Positions 1 through 7,969 of a stretch of 33,060 nt of DNA are shown here, one piece after another. The notes under the pieces were generated by a model. The model saw only the letters and a list, made by a program, of their open reading frames with translations, made no database searches and had not been told where the DNA came from. Position 1 is the first letter of the stretch; every line of letters begins with the position of its first letter. Source of the stretch: Planctomycetota bacterium (GTDB taxonomy: Bacteria > Planctomycetota > Phycisphaerae > Sedimentisphaerales > Anaerobacaceae); NCBI GenBank assembly GCA_017885385.1, contig JAFNGF010000023.1, positions 1 to 33,060 of the forward strand, given 5' to 3'. A program made the position numbers and the translations under genes.

Positions 1-953
1 TGGACGATACTTCGGGTTAGCTCCTGAACCATAGGGTTCGTATTGATATACTCAGTACGTCTTCCTATCAGCTCTTGTGGCGCGATGGCTTGTTGTTCAG
101 CTTGCTGGAGAAACTGTACCTGGGCTTCAAGGTTGATTCTGCGCGCCTCTATTCGGGTTAGTTCGCCCAGCAAGGCGGTAACCCGCTGCAAGGCCATGTC
201 TTGTCGCCCACCCAAAGTGGTTGTTCCAAACGGGTCTGCCAGTTCGCGCAGCTTTGTGCGGTGATCGTCCAGCCTTTGGACAAGCGTTTTTCGCTCGCTT
301 TCCAGAGTGGCCAGCTTTTGGTTCTCGTCTTGGGTGGCTCTGGTGCCTTCAAGAGCCATATAGGCACTAATGAAAGCGTCTACGATCTGCTTCGCTTCGT
401 TACCGTTTGTGCTTTTCACGGTCACTTCTATTAGCTCAGTCCTTCGAGCGGGAGCGGCGGTAATAATTCCACCTTGTATTGCGTCTTTCAATACGTTGGC
501 TGGTTCGCGATTTGCTTCGGCACCCTTAAGTTGGCGTTTGAGTTTCGCGACAAAGCCAACCGGTTCTTTCTGGAAGAAGGACAAATTCTTGTCTGCCAGG
601 GTGTCTGCCACCCATTGCACTACCTTCTTACTGGTAATGAGTCTTGCCTGTGTGTATACAAAGCTTTCGTAGTTTGATATTACCCCTTGTTCCGCTTCGC
701 CGGTCAGGATATTCGGTATGATTGGGGCCACTCGTATTGCGCCAGTTACGTTGTATAGTGGCTCTATTAGAAGCCAAATCGCAGGGACTCCTAAGCCGCA
801 CATTACAACAAAGACAAGCAGTACAATGTACCACCGGCGAAGCACACCCTTCACCAAATCCGATGTGCCTTGGCTGCCGGCTTCCGGCGGTGTTTCAAGA
901 TACGCAGGCTTTTGTTCGATAACCTGAGCGGTGTATCTATCTAAATTATCCAT
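1..953 (-). CDS. Wzz/GumC-type polysaccharide chain-length determinant (3' end outside window)
   Basis: This inner-membrane polysaccharide co-polymerase sets EPS chain length together with Wzy. The reading frame runs from ATG at 953 leftwards to base 1 without a stop, giving about 317 residues of the N-terminal part. After about 40 cytoplasmic residues there is one transmembrane helix beginning WYIVLLVFVV. A periplasmic Wzz domain follows (PLYNVTGAIRVAP near residue 70), then a long charged helical stretch rich in Glu, Gln, Arg and Lys that looks like the coiled coil of GumC/Wzc proteins. AGAGGA lies about 9 bases before the ATG and supports the start. The gene follows the exosortase fusion by 28 bases and is probably co-transcribed with it. 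Whether a C-terminal tyrosine-kinase domain follows cannot be seen. Confidence 0.88.
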   Translation of the reverse strand, partial: MDNLDRYTAQVIEQKPAYLETPPEAGSQGTSDLVKGVLRRWYIVLLVFVVMCGLGVPAIWLLIEPLYNVTGAIRVAPIIPNILTGEAEQGVISNYESFVYTQARLITSKKVVQWVADTLADKNLSFFQKEPVGFVAKLKRQLKGAEANREPANVLKDAIQGGIITAAPARRTELIEVTVKSTNGNEAKQIVDAFISAYMALEGTRATQDENQKLATLESERKTLVQRLDDHRTKLRELADPFGTTTLGGRQDMALQRVTALLGELTRIEARRINLEAQVQFLQQAEQQAIAPQELIGRRTEYINTNPMVQELTRSIV

Positions 954-981
954 TTCTGGTGTCCTCTTTGTTCTGCGATTC

Positions 982-2976
982 TCACTTTCGCCTTACAGCT
1001 ATTATAGCCTCTTTTTGCGTAGGAGGCATGGTAAGTTTTGCCAAAATCCAGAGTTCCGCAACGACAGTTGCAAGGGCTAAGGGCATCATCGCATATCCAC
1101 CGAAGTCGTGGAACACTTTTTCCCAGTATTCTCCACTTACGACCGTAAAGGCAAGTGCCGTGATTGCCAACCGCGTCGTGTTACACAACAAAGCTACCGG
1201 TAGGCTCGAAGCAAAAACAATCAGCTTTTCCCACCATGTGCGCTTGACTAATAGGACCACTAAGCCGCTGATAACAAAAAAGGCAGTGACCATCCTGAGG
1301 CCATTGCAGGCCTCAGCTACCGCCACGCTTGCACTGCCGATATGAATGACATTGCCTTCTTGCATGACACTATAGCCCATCGTCTCCAGGCAGAATACTG
1401 CTGATGAGGTGGCCCATTCCTGCAGCGGTAAGGCAATAGCTGCCTGGATTCGGTTCGGCCAGGGCAACATTAAGCATAGAAACAGCAGCACAGTAGATAC
1501 TCTTCGCAAAAGCGGCCAGCCGAACAGAAGCAACACCAGGGCAGCGACACTTAGAGCAATAGATAAGTTCTCAGCCGAACTGTAGATGAGGGCAAGGCCG
1601 GAAAGTCTGACCGCCTGGGCGCCGACGAAGAAAAGTATGCCCCAAAGAGACGGCCTTATCCGGCATTGAGCAAGATCGTTGTGCCTCGACCATAAAATGT
1701 AGACAGCCAAAAACGGCACTAAAAGGCCGCTGGAATATTCATCGCTTCTCTGCCACATCTGCCAAAGCTCAACGACGCCTCGCCAGTAGGACCAGAGAAG
1801 GGCGACCAAAACAACGCCCATTGCAAGCCCGGGAATGAGCTGGGCTTTGTGCCCGTCAACCCAGGCTGGTAGCTTTGCGTTGATTCCAGCAAGTTGAGGT
1901 GGCGATGTAATTCGCAGTTTGCTTGTCGTGTTCTTTACTGCCATAAAGGCCTTGCCAGCGCATTGTAGTATTCCCGGTGCTTTGAACATTATAGACTCTT
2001 CTTCTACAATCGTATTAGCGGGCACAACGGCGTGGTAGTCAATTAAGCACCGTTGGATTTGGCAATTCGGACCAATCGTGGCCTCATCCCAGAGTGCGCT
2101 ATTTACAACCACACTACCCTGGCCGATCGTGACGCCTCGCTCAATGATTGCTGGCCCAACAATAACCACGTCCTTTGATATCTGGGCGCCATCCATTATA
2201 GCAACTGGGCCGCAAATTCGCACACTTGGATGTATGCTCACGTTATCCGCCATCCACGCAGTTTGCGAATCTGTTCGTTTGCAGAGATTCAAACCTGTGT
2301 CTGCGCCTGGGCCGTTTTCAAGGTAATTAGCGATGGCATTTAAGTAACTCTGCCGATCTCGAAAGTTCCCTGCAGGCTTTGGCAATGTTACAGTATGAAC
2401 GGTTTTGCCAACTCTGATCATTTCACGAATTAATCCTTCCTTGATGTCAAAGTACCCTTCTTTAGGTACATGTTGCAGGATAGCGGGGTTACAGACGTAG
2501 ATACAGGAGCCCTGGCCCGTAAGCTGGCTATTTTCTTGGTTCGGATTTAACATCACCGTCAGGTCCGCCCCACCATCGCGATGGGCCTGCAATAAAACAT
2601 CGATTTTGGGAGGCGATATTATCGTAGCTGGGAACACTATGAATACCGCATCTGTTTCATTGTCAGCAGCACCGCGGATACATCCAGCAGTACCAACCGG
2701 CAGCGGTTCGTCCAAAAACTTCAACTCTAAACGATTGTCAACGTGAATCGAATCTGCCAACAACGAGCTGTCGCCGGCCGAACAAATAGTGACTTGTCTT
2801 AGTCCTTGATCTGCGAGAGAAGTTAGCATACGCTCAAGCGCAGGTCGCCCCGACACCGGCCACAACGCCGTTGGCAGGCGCCTCGCTAACGGACACATAG
2901 TAAAATCCCGGTTTCCCGCGAGAATCACCGCTTTGACCTTTTGTCTTTTGAGTAATTGCCTGCGCATCATCACCAT
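982..2976 (-). CDS. Fusion of degenerate sugar-nucleotidyltransferase/beta-helix and exosortase
   Basis: One uninterrupted 664-residue frame joins two normally separate proteins. Residues 13-220 have the NDP-sugar pyrophosphorylase fold (VKAVILAG at 14-21, DEPLPVGTAG at 89-98). Residues 241-312 have hexapeptide turns of a left-handed beta-helix, as in GlmU or GMP-pyrophosphorylase proteins. From about residue 380 there are multiple membrane helices of the exosortase (EpsH) family with its whole catalytic set: Cys557 in EACNGLR, Arg602 in NTTRL and His623 in FHDFGGY. The exosortase half should cleave PEP-CTERM-type sorting signals at the inner membrane. The nucleotidyltransferase half lacks hallmark residues: the GGxGTR loop is GNRDFT, the PK lysine is replaced (LPTALWPV), and the metal-binding GD is replaced by FPATI at 114-118. 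It may therefore bind rather than make sugar nucleotides. No EpsI domain is present. A GGAGG lies about 15 bases before the chosen ATG, so a slightly different start is possible. Confidence 0.88.
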   Translation of the reverse strand: MVMMRRQLLKRQKVKAVILAGNRDFTMCPLARRLPTALWPVSGRPALERMLTSLADQGLRQVTICSAGDSSLLADSIHVDNRLELKFLDEPLPVGTAGCIRGAADNETDAVFIVFPATIISPPKIDVLLQAHRDGGADLTVMLNPNQENSQLTGQGSCIYVCNPAILQHVPKEGYFDIKEGLIREMIRVGKTVHTVTLPKPAGNFRDRQSYLNAIANYLENGPGADTGLNLCKRTDSQTAWMADNVSIHPSVRICGPVAIMDGAQISKDVVIVGPAIIERGVTIGQGSVVVNSALWDEATIGPNCQIQRCLIDYHAVVPANTIVEEESIMFKAPGILQCAGKAFMAVKNTTSKLRITSPPQLAGINAKLPAWVDGHKAQLIPGLAMGVVLVALLWSYWRGVVELWQMWQRSDEYSSGLLVPFLAVYILWSRHNDLAQCRIRPSLWGILFFVGAQAVRLSGLALIYSSAENLSIALSVAALVLLLFGWPLLRRVSTVLLFLCLMLPWPNRIQAAIALPLQEWATSSAVFCLETMGYSVMQEGNVIHIGSASVAVAEACNGLRMVTAFFVISGLVVLLVKRTWWEKLIVFASSLPVALLCNTTRLAITALAFTVVSGEYWEKVFHDFGGYAMMPLALATVVAELWILAKLTMPPTQKEAIIAVRRK

Positions 2977-3414
2977 AGTTTGGTGTCTCAGCCTCCGTGC
3001 TTCAGATAAACCATCAATGGACAGGTCTGCTAATTGCTAAACATGGGAGCGGTGACTTATCTCGTCTAACTTCTTTTACGGTTGACGCCATAGCAAGTCT
3101 GAACGCACGCGCAAACACCCTTTTCCTCTGATTCTTAGCAACGTGTAGACCACCTACAGTTCATTTCCGCCTATGAATCTCACGCCCCCATTTGGTATGT
3201 AGGTCTCATCTATGCGGTCTCCAGCACTGCTCTGATTCGTCCCGCCTGATCGTAGATTCATCCCGCTTCCAGATGGGTGACCCTAAGAGCCACACGCTCC
3301 GAGATTTCGGTGAGACCATACCATTTTGCGGCGATTACAGCTAAACAAATTCGGTTTGTATTTGCGAGAGAGAATCGTACTATTATTCTGCGCACTTCAC
3401 GAACAGTCTTTGTG
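2977..3414. other. 438-base intergenic gap before the exosortase fusion
   Basis: No convincing gene is seen. On the minus strand there are only two short frames: 35 codons at 3154-3261, and a GTG-initiated frame of about 34 codons ending near 3018. Neither resembles a known protein. The gap breaks an otherwise nearly gapless run of genes, so a separate promoter for the fusion and wzz is plausible. I found no convincing -35/-10 pair and no hairpin with a T-tract. Confidence 0.5.
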
Positions 3415-4551
3415 TCAGTCTGCTGTCAGAACCTCTCCGCCGTCAGTGTCATTATCCAGGATTTCCTCGCTTAACAGACCTGACTCAAGAATGATTTTTG
3501 CCAAACCCTCGCCCACAATTCGGCAGCCGAGCGGAGTAAAGTGACCGTCCGACCGTTCCCAGTAAAGTATCTTACCGTTATGCTGCTTGAATGATTCCAC
3601 CGGACAGAACACTGTAAAGTGTCTATCTTCTGCAAATTCCTCCCATGGGAATTTTGATATGTGTTCTGTTCGGCTTCGCCAAAATGGAATATCAAGAATT
3701 AAGAAGTTGGCTCCGTGAGAAATGCACTGCTGTCTGATTTCCTCCAGAATTGCTATTGTCAAGTGCCTCTGGTATTCCAATACCACTTCGGTGGCGTCAC
3801 TTTCGTTTGGAGATTGTGCTGAGCTGGCCGGATTGGACAGAATTCGTATTGTAGGGAGGATTTTATATTTCACTAAATTGGCCGCCTTGTCACGTACAAG
3901 GGTGTACAGGTGTAGGTGTTCGCCTACAAAGCGATAAATCTTGGACCTAAACAAAACTTCCTGTAGTTTTGTGGCTGGCAAATAGGTTTTGCCACGGCGA
4001 ACTAAGCGGCCGTCTTCCAGCCCGAACAGATCTGCTCGAATGTTGTCGTCAAGGTCTGAACCATGCCAGGCAAGCAGAACAAGGTCAGGCTCGTACCGAA
4101 AACCCTCTTCTCTTAGAGTGATCAGTTCCTCAGCATTTCCGTGACCCGAGACCGAGAGGTTTACAACTTCACATCTTATTCCGTTTTTTTCAAGAGCCTT
4201 TTGCATTTGGCTGGTGAAGGTATCTTGTATATCCACGCCATAACCCATTCCGAAAGAGTCCCCCAGCACCACTATTCTCTTTAGTCCGGGCGGTTTTTCG
4301 TAGGGTATCTCGCTGTCGGCACGGATACCTTTCGAGTTTGTCCGAATGTTAATGCGATAATCAGGTGTGACATGCCAGTAGCTGCAGTTGGGCTCGTTGC
4401 CTCTTATCCCGTAATCCGTGGGGCGCACGTAACGGGGAAGAATCGACTGTGGTGCAAAGACGCGAAGGAAAACTTCTGCAGCAAGCAGGCAATATGCAGC
4501 GACGAATAGTGTTTTTGCAATCCGTTGCCATATCCAGGTTGTCAATCTCAT
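3415..4551 (-). CDS. Membrane-anchored SGNH/GDSL hydrolase-fold protein (AlgJ/AlgX-like role)
   Basis: This 378-residue protein has one N-terminal membrane anchor (about 11-31) followed by an extracytoplasmic SGNH domain. The catalytic blocks are visible: GDSF at 97-100 (Ser99), SVSGHGN near 133, HGSDLDDN at 163-170 and SDGHFTPLG at 334-342 (Asp335, His337). Proteins of this type beside an MBOAT transfer or remove acetyl or other acyl groups on polysaccharides, as AlgJ/AlgX do with AlgI. The MBOAT gene ends 13 bases upstream, so the two are probably translated from one mRNA. I chose the ATG at 4551, preceded by AGGGA at about 10 bases. A GTG at 4596 would add 15 residues and overlap the MBOAT gene. 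The natural acyl group and sugar are unknown. Confidence 0.82.
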   Translation of the reverse strand: MRLTTWIWQRIAKTLFVAAYCLLAAEVFLRVFAPQSILPRYVRPTDYGIRGNEPNCSYWHVTPDYRINIRTNSKGIRADSEIPYEKPPGLKRIVVLGDSFGMGYGVDIQDTFTSQMQKALEKNGIRCEVVNLSVSGHGNAEELITLREEGFRYEPDLVLLAWHGSDLDDNIRADLFGLEDGRLVRRGKTYLPATKLQEVLFRSKIYRFVGEHLHLYTLVRDKAANLVKYKILPTIRILSNPASSAQSPNESDATEVVLEYQRHLTIAILEEIRQQCISHGANFLILDIPFWRSRTEHISKFPWEEFAEDRHFTVFCPVESFKQHNGKILYWERSDGHFTPLGCRIVGEGLAKIILESGLLSEEILDNDTDGGEVLTAD

Positions 4552-4564
4552 GTCCTTTGCTTCC

Positions 4565-6238
4565 CTAAAATGCAAAGTATACGAATTCCTTACCACCGCT
4601 CTCTGCCAAACTCAGAACCGACATAATCACGAATAACCAGACATTTAGACGTATAAACCACGGCAATCGCGATAAGGGATTTAATGTCCCGGTCAGACCT
4701 TGAATGGCTTGAAACAACACGAGGAACCAGCAATAGAATACGAGTTTGCCGAAACAACTTGTCGCCTCAGTTGACAGACTTGGATGTAGCAAGATAGATT
4801 GCGAGAAAACCCCTACGGTGTTGAGGTTTCGGGCACGAAACAAGACCCAGCCGGCACAACTCAAATGGAACATAAAGGCGCATTGGATAGCTGAAACCCA
4901 CCATCGTGGTGTTTCGCCGTCGGAATTGCGAGTAAGAGTATGATGTAGAGTAACAAGTATGCCTTGAAACACTCCCCAGAGGACAAATGTCCATGCGGCA
5001 CCGTGCCACAACCCACATAACAAGAACGTGACCATCATGTTACGGGCTGTTTTACAAAGGCCGTAGCGACTGCCGCCCAGCGGGATATACAGATAGTCTC
5101 GCAGCCAACTTGAGAGGCTGATGTGCCAGCGTCGCCAGAAGTCGGATGGGTTCCTCGCAAAATAGGGAAGATTGAAGTTAAGTCTGACGTTAAACCCCAA
5201 CAATTGGGCAACACCGCGTGCGATGTCGGTATAGCCTGAGAAGTCACAGTAAATCTGGAAGGCAAAAGCATAAATCGCTGCCAATAACCGAATGCCGTCT
5301 TGCGGGACCGCTAATGCTGAAGCAGGGTTGTCGAATGGGGCGAAGGTTGTGTTTACAATCTTGGCCAGATTGTCAGCAACTACCATTTTTTTGTATAGCC
5401 CCCAGATGATAAGCCATATACCTTCTCGTAAGTCACAGGACTTTATCGCACGCGGTTTTTGAAACTGAGGTAAAAGAGTTGTTCCTCGTTCGATAGGTCC
5501 TGAAAGGACCAAAGGAAAAAATGTAGTAAAAAGTGCTATGTCGAGCAGAGAGTCATTCGCCTGACTTGTTCGGCGGTAAACATCTATGACGTAACCCATT
5601 GTCTGGAACGTGTAAAAGGATATGCCTATAGGCATTATGATGTTGAGCGTTTCGGTATTCACTGAGATACCGGCGATGGAGTGAACCAGGGTGCGGAACG
5701 TATCTACAAAGAAGTTGCAGTACTTGAAGATTCCAAGCACGGTCAGGTTAATTGTTATGCTGAATACGAGGAAGAATTTTCGTCTATGGTTGTCTCTTAA
5801 ACGGCAAAGGAACGGGTAACTGATATTGATAAGAACTATCGCTGCTATGATACCCAGTGTGAGGATATAATGCTGTGCATCGGCATAAACAAGATTATTC
5901 CAGTCCACTGTTAGTAAAGGACGCCATTTCGGAAGCGAGAATTTCACAGCGTTCCATTTTAATCCCAGGAAGAGCATGACCGCTAAGATACAGAATCCCG
6001 ATGCCCGAGCACGTTGCTTGCCTGTCATTTGTCCCCTATCTATCGATAGAGCGCAGCAGTAGGCAACTACACTTGACAGCGCTATCAGCACCAGAAAGCG
6101 GACATCCCACCAGCCATAAAAAACGTAACTTGCAGCCAGAAGCAGCAGATTCTGCAACCGATACGAACGGCGCAACGACCAGTAGAAAACAAAGACAATG
6201 ACGAAGAAAACTTCAAATGCTATACTATTGAATGACAT
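4565..6238 (-). CDS. MBOAT-family membrane O-acyltransferase (AlgI-like)
   Basis: This 557-residue polytopic membrane protein carries acyl groups across the inner membrane for O-acylation of the exopolysaccharide. MBOAT signatures are intact: CDFSGYTDIARG at 331-342, SDFWRRWHISLS at 365-376, and LWHG at 410-413 with the expected catalytic His412. The length is slightly above the roughly 470-520 residues typical of AlgI. Its ATG lies 2 bases after the stop of the small SGNH gene, and a second SGNH gene follows 13 bases downstream. The order SGNH-MBOAT-SGNH suggests one acylation module. The acyl donor and acceptor cannot be read from sequence, though acetate is the usual group. Confidence 0.93.
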   Translation of the reverse strand: MSFNSIAFEVFFVIVFVFYWSLRRSYRLQNLLLLAASYVFYGWWDVRFLVLIALSSVVAYCCALSIDRGQMTGKQRARASGFCILAVMLFLGLKWNAVKFSLPKWRPLLTVDWNNLVYADAQHYILTLGIIAAIVLINISYPFLCRLRDNHRRKFFLVFSITINLTVLGIFKYCNFFVDTFRTLVHSIAGISVNTETLNIIMPIGISFYTFQTMGYVIDVYRRTSQANDSLLDIALFTTFFPLVLSGPIERGTTLLPQFQKPRAIKSCDLREGIWLIIWGLYKKMVVADNLAKIVNTTFAPFDNPASALAVPQDGIRLLAAIYAFAFQIYCDFSGYTDIARGVAQLLGFNVRLNFNLPYFARNPSDFWRRWHISLSSWLRDYLYIPLGGSRYGLCKTARNMMVTFLLCGLWHGAAWTFVLWGVFQGILVTLHHTLTRNSDGETPRWWVSAIQCAFMFHLSCAGWVLFRARNLNTVGVFSQSILLHPSLSTEATSCFGKLVFYCWFLVLFQAIQGLTGTLNPLSRLPWFIRLNVWLFVIMSVLSLAESGGKEFVYFAF

Positions 6239-6240
6239 CC

Positions 6241-7011
6241 CTAGTTCTCAGCTAGATCGTAGTTTTGCAACAGTTTCTCTAATATGGGAACTATAGAATT
6301 ATTAATCGCTTGGTAGCCTGCCGAATTCAAATGAAACGTGTCTCGTGCGTACTCCGGTTTTAGAGTCTTGCCGACAGACAAGATTGGATCACAATTGACC
6401 ACTGTCACTCTCGGGCCACCCAAGCCTCTGATCATTGCATTAGTTTTCTCCACCGCCTCGCGGATTCCGTCCGACCAAATCAGCCTGTAAAGAAGTCCAA
6501 CTGTACCAGGAGAGAATATGGTCAGAACTACCACATGGGTATTGTGTTCCGTCGTCTGCTTGACTATAGTCCTCAAGTTCTTCTGGCACGTCTCAGTAAT
6601 TTCGTCCTTGCGCTTAGGAAAGACACCTATGGTCTTGAGGTCATTGATTCCCACTTGTATAACCACTACAGACGGCCGTAGTCGAATGATGTCTCTATCT
6701 AATCTGAGAATTGTTTGGGCGGTAGTCTCACCACTGACGCCGCGGTTCAGCAACTGACAATTCGGGACACAAGGTAGAGGGTCCCAGTAGGCGATCCTCG
6801 AATCACCTAACAAGATAACCCTTGCTTTTCCCGCCTGAGGCGGTTGCCGTTGGAGGTTTTCTGCCGCGAAGCTCCTGGCGCTCGTCGGATCAAGCCGAAC
6901 CATTTGAAGTTCACGGTAGAGTCTGGTAACCTGTCGATAAAGAATGATATTAACCAGGCCTGAGAACAGGAGGCACAATACAAGCACAAATGGCACAATC
7001 TTAGATCTCAT
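6241..7011 (-). CDS. Membrane-anchored SGNH/GDSL esterase-fold protein
   Basis: This 256-residue protein has a hydrophobic N-terminal segment (about 5-26) that should anchor it in the inner membrane with the domain outside. The SGNH catalytic set is complete: GDS at 69-71 (Ser71), GVSGE at 91-95, GIND at 121-124 and DTFHLN with Asp224 and His227. It resembles GDSL lipase/acylhydrolases of the TesA or platelet-activating-factor-acetylhydrolase type more than AlgX. Its ATG overlaps the stop of the preceding glycosyltransferase gene (ATGA at 7008-7011), which indicates translational coupling. Next to the MBOAT gene it may act as an acyl-transfer partner or as a deacylase on the polymer. Which of these is inference. 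Confidence 0.85.
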   Translation of the reverse strand: MRSKIVPFVLVLCLLFSGLVNIILYRQVTRLYRELQMVRLDPTSARSFAAENLQRQPPQAGKARVILLGDSRIAYWDPLPCVPNCQLLNRGVSGETTAQTILRLDRDIIRLRPSVVVIQVGINDLKTIGVFPKRKDEITETCQKNLRTIVKQTTEHNTHVVVLTIFSPGTVGLLYRLIWSDGIREAVEKTNAMIRGLGGPRVTVVNCDPILSVGKTLKPEYARDTFHLNSAGYQAINNSIVPILEKLLQNYDLAEN

Positions 7012-7505
7012 GCCTTTTCGCCTTCTGCGGTTAGCCCGCTCAGAAACCTTGCAATCCGGACAGCAACTGCCATTGGCTGAGCCTGTCGTTTACAGGGCAC
7101 AAAGGTCCTTAACCGCGTTAGTTTTTCGGGCAATTCCTCCACTTCATAAGCTACAAGTACATAGGCCAGTTTTTCAAATCTCTTGGCAACTGCCACTTGG
7201 TGGTCGTTCACCACCTCCCCATAGCTTTGCCGTCGCGGCATCACGAGGAGAGGCTTTTCATACTCCATCGCCTTCGAAATGGTTCCTATACCTGCATGAC
7301 TGATTACACTGGAAGCCTCACGCAGACGCTTATCAAAAAGGTGGTTTTCAAGGGAGCACACAGCTTGAAAATTACGCGGCCGATACGAGCTATTGCCAAT
7401 CTGCGCGAATATCTCCTCCTCAAATCCACTATGATCGACGGCGTCATCAACGGATTTAACCAAACGATCAAAGGGAAATTGTGTCCCTACAGTGAGGAAA
7501 ATCAT
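7008..7505 (-). CDS. Catalytic half of split glycosyltransferase (PssE/EpsF, Alg13/GT28-C like)
   Basis: This 165-residue soluble protein corresponds to the C-terminal nucleotide-sugar-binding half of GT28/MurG-type enzymes, as Alg13 does in eukaryotes and PssE or Cps14G in bacteria. Visible marks are the start MIFLTVGTQFPFDRLV, the donor-site segment SHAGIGT at 69-75, KPLLVMPR at 84-91 and NDHQ at 100-103. It needs a membrane-bound partner, which is encoded immediately upstream (7502-7969) with an ATGA overlap. The pair should add one hexose or uronic acid to the undecaprenyl-linked intermediate. The exact sugar cannot be predicted. The length is normal for the family. Confidence 0.9.
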   Translation of the reverse strand: MIFLTVGTQFPFDRLVKSVDDAVDHSGFEEEIFAQIGNSSYRPRNFQAVCSLENHLFDKRLREASSVISHAGIGTISKAMEYEKPLLVMPRRQSYGEVVNDHQVAVAKRFEKLAYVLVAYEVEELPEKLTRLRTFVPCKRQAQPMAVAVRIARFLSGLTAEGEKA

Positions 7506-7969
7506 ATGACTTCCCCTACGTATTCGACATTTCTGTATTGTGCCGCGAGTTCAGGCCACTGCACAAGGAAGAGGCTCGCAATGTATCTGACCATCCTCCC
7601 TGACAGAGATAACCGTTCTATATTTGTAATGCTGTCAATCCAGACAATTTCAGCGCCAGTTGTTTTGGCCAGGAAACAGACTATGCACCCTACGGCTGCA
7701 CCTGTGCTTATAACAACTCCAGGCCTTTCGCGCAAGAGGGCTTTCAGACACCGCGCGAAAACCCGAATAACGCGCAGAGGATATCTGCGGTTGCACTCCC
7801 CAACAATATAGACATTTCCGTACTCTTGAAGTTGCTTGGCGACAACATCTGTTGTCGTAACACAAAATGTCTCGTGTCCTTTCCAACTTTCACTGAGTCT
7901 TAATAGCTGGCTGAGATGTCCTCCTCCCGACGCTGCCAAGCAAATCTTCAGTTTTCTTGCTATTACCAT
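7502..7969 (-). CDS. Membrane-anchoring half of split glycosyltransferase (PssD/Alg14-like)
   Basis: This 155-residue partner of the downstream PssE-like protein has the Alg14/PssD pattern: LKICLAASGGGHLSQLL near residues 7-23, a central segment with STGAAVGC, and FLVQWPEL near the end. These proteins recruit the catalytic half to the inner leaflet, where the lipid-linked acceptor lies. I chose ATG 7969 because the family begins just before the K-I-C-L-A strand and because it overlaps the capA stop by 7 bases (ATGGTAA). An ATG at 8059 would add 30 unrelated-looking residues inside capA. Linkage and sugar are unknown. Confidence 0.87.
   Translation of the reverse strand: MVIARKLKICLAASGGGHLSQLLRLSESWKGHETFCVTTTDVVAKQLQEYGNVYIVGECNRRYPLRVIRVFARCLKALLRERPGVVISTGAAVGCIVCFLAKTTGAEIVWIDSITNIERLSLSGRMVRYIASLFLVQWPELAAQYRNVEYVGEVI

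Noticed and set aside
959..1345. 128-residue plus-strand frame opposite the exosortase
   Set aside because: It is antisense to a strongly conserved exosortase domain with intact catalytic residues, and its translation is low-complexity.
3154..3261. 35-residue minus-strand frame in the gap before the exosortase fusion
   Set aside because: It has only a modest purine stretch before the ATG and no recognisable family, so it is probably chance.
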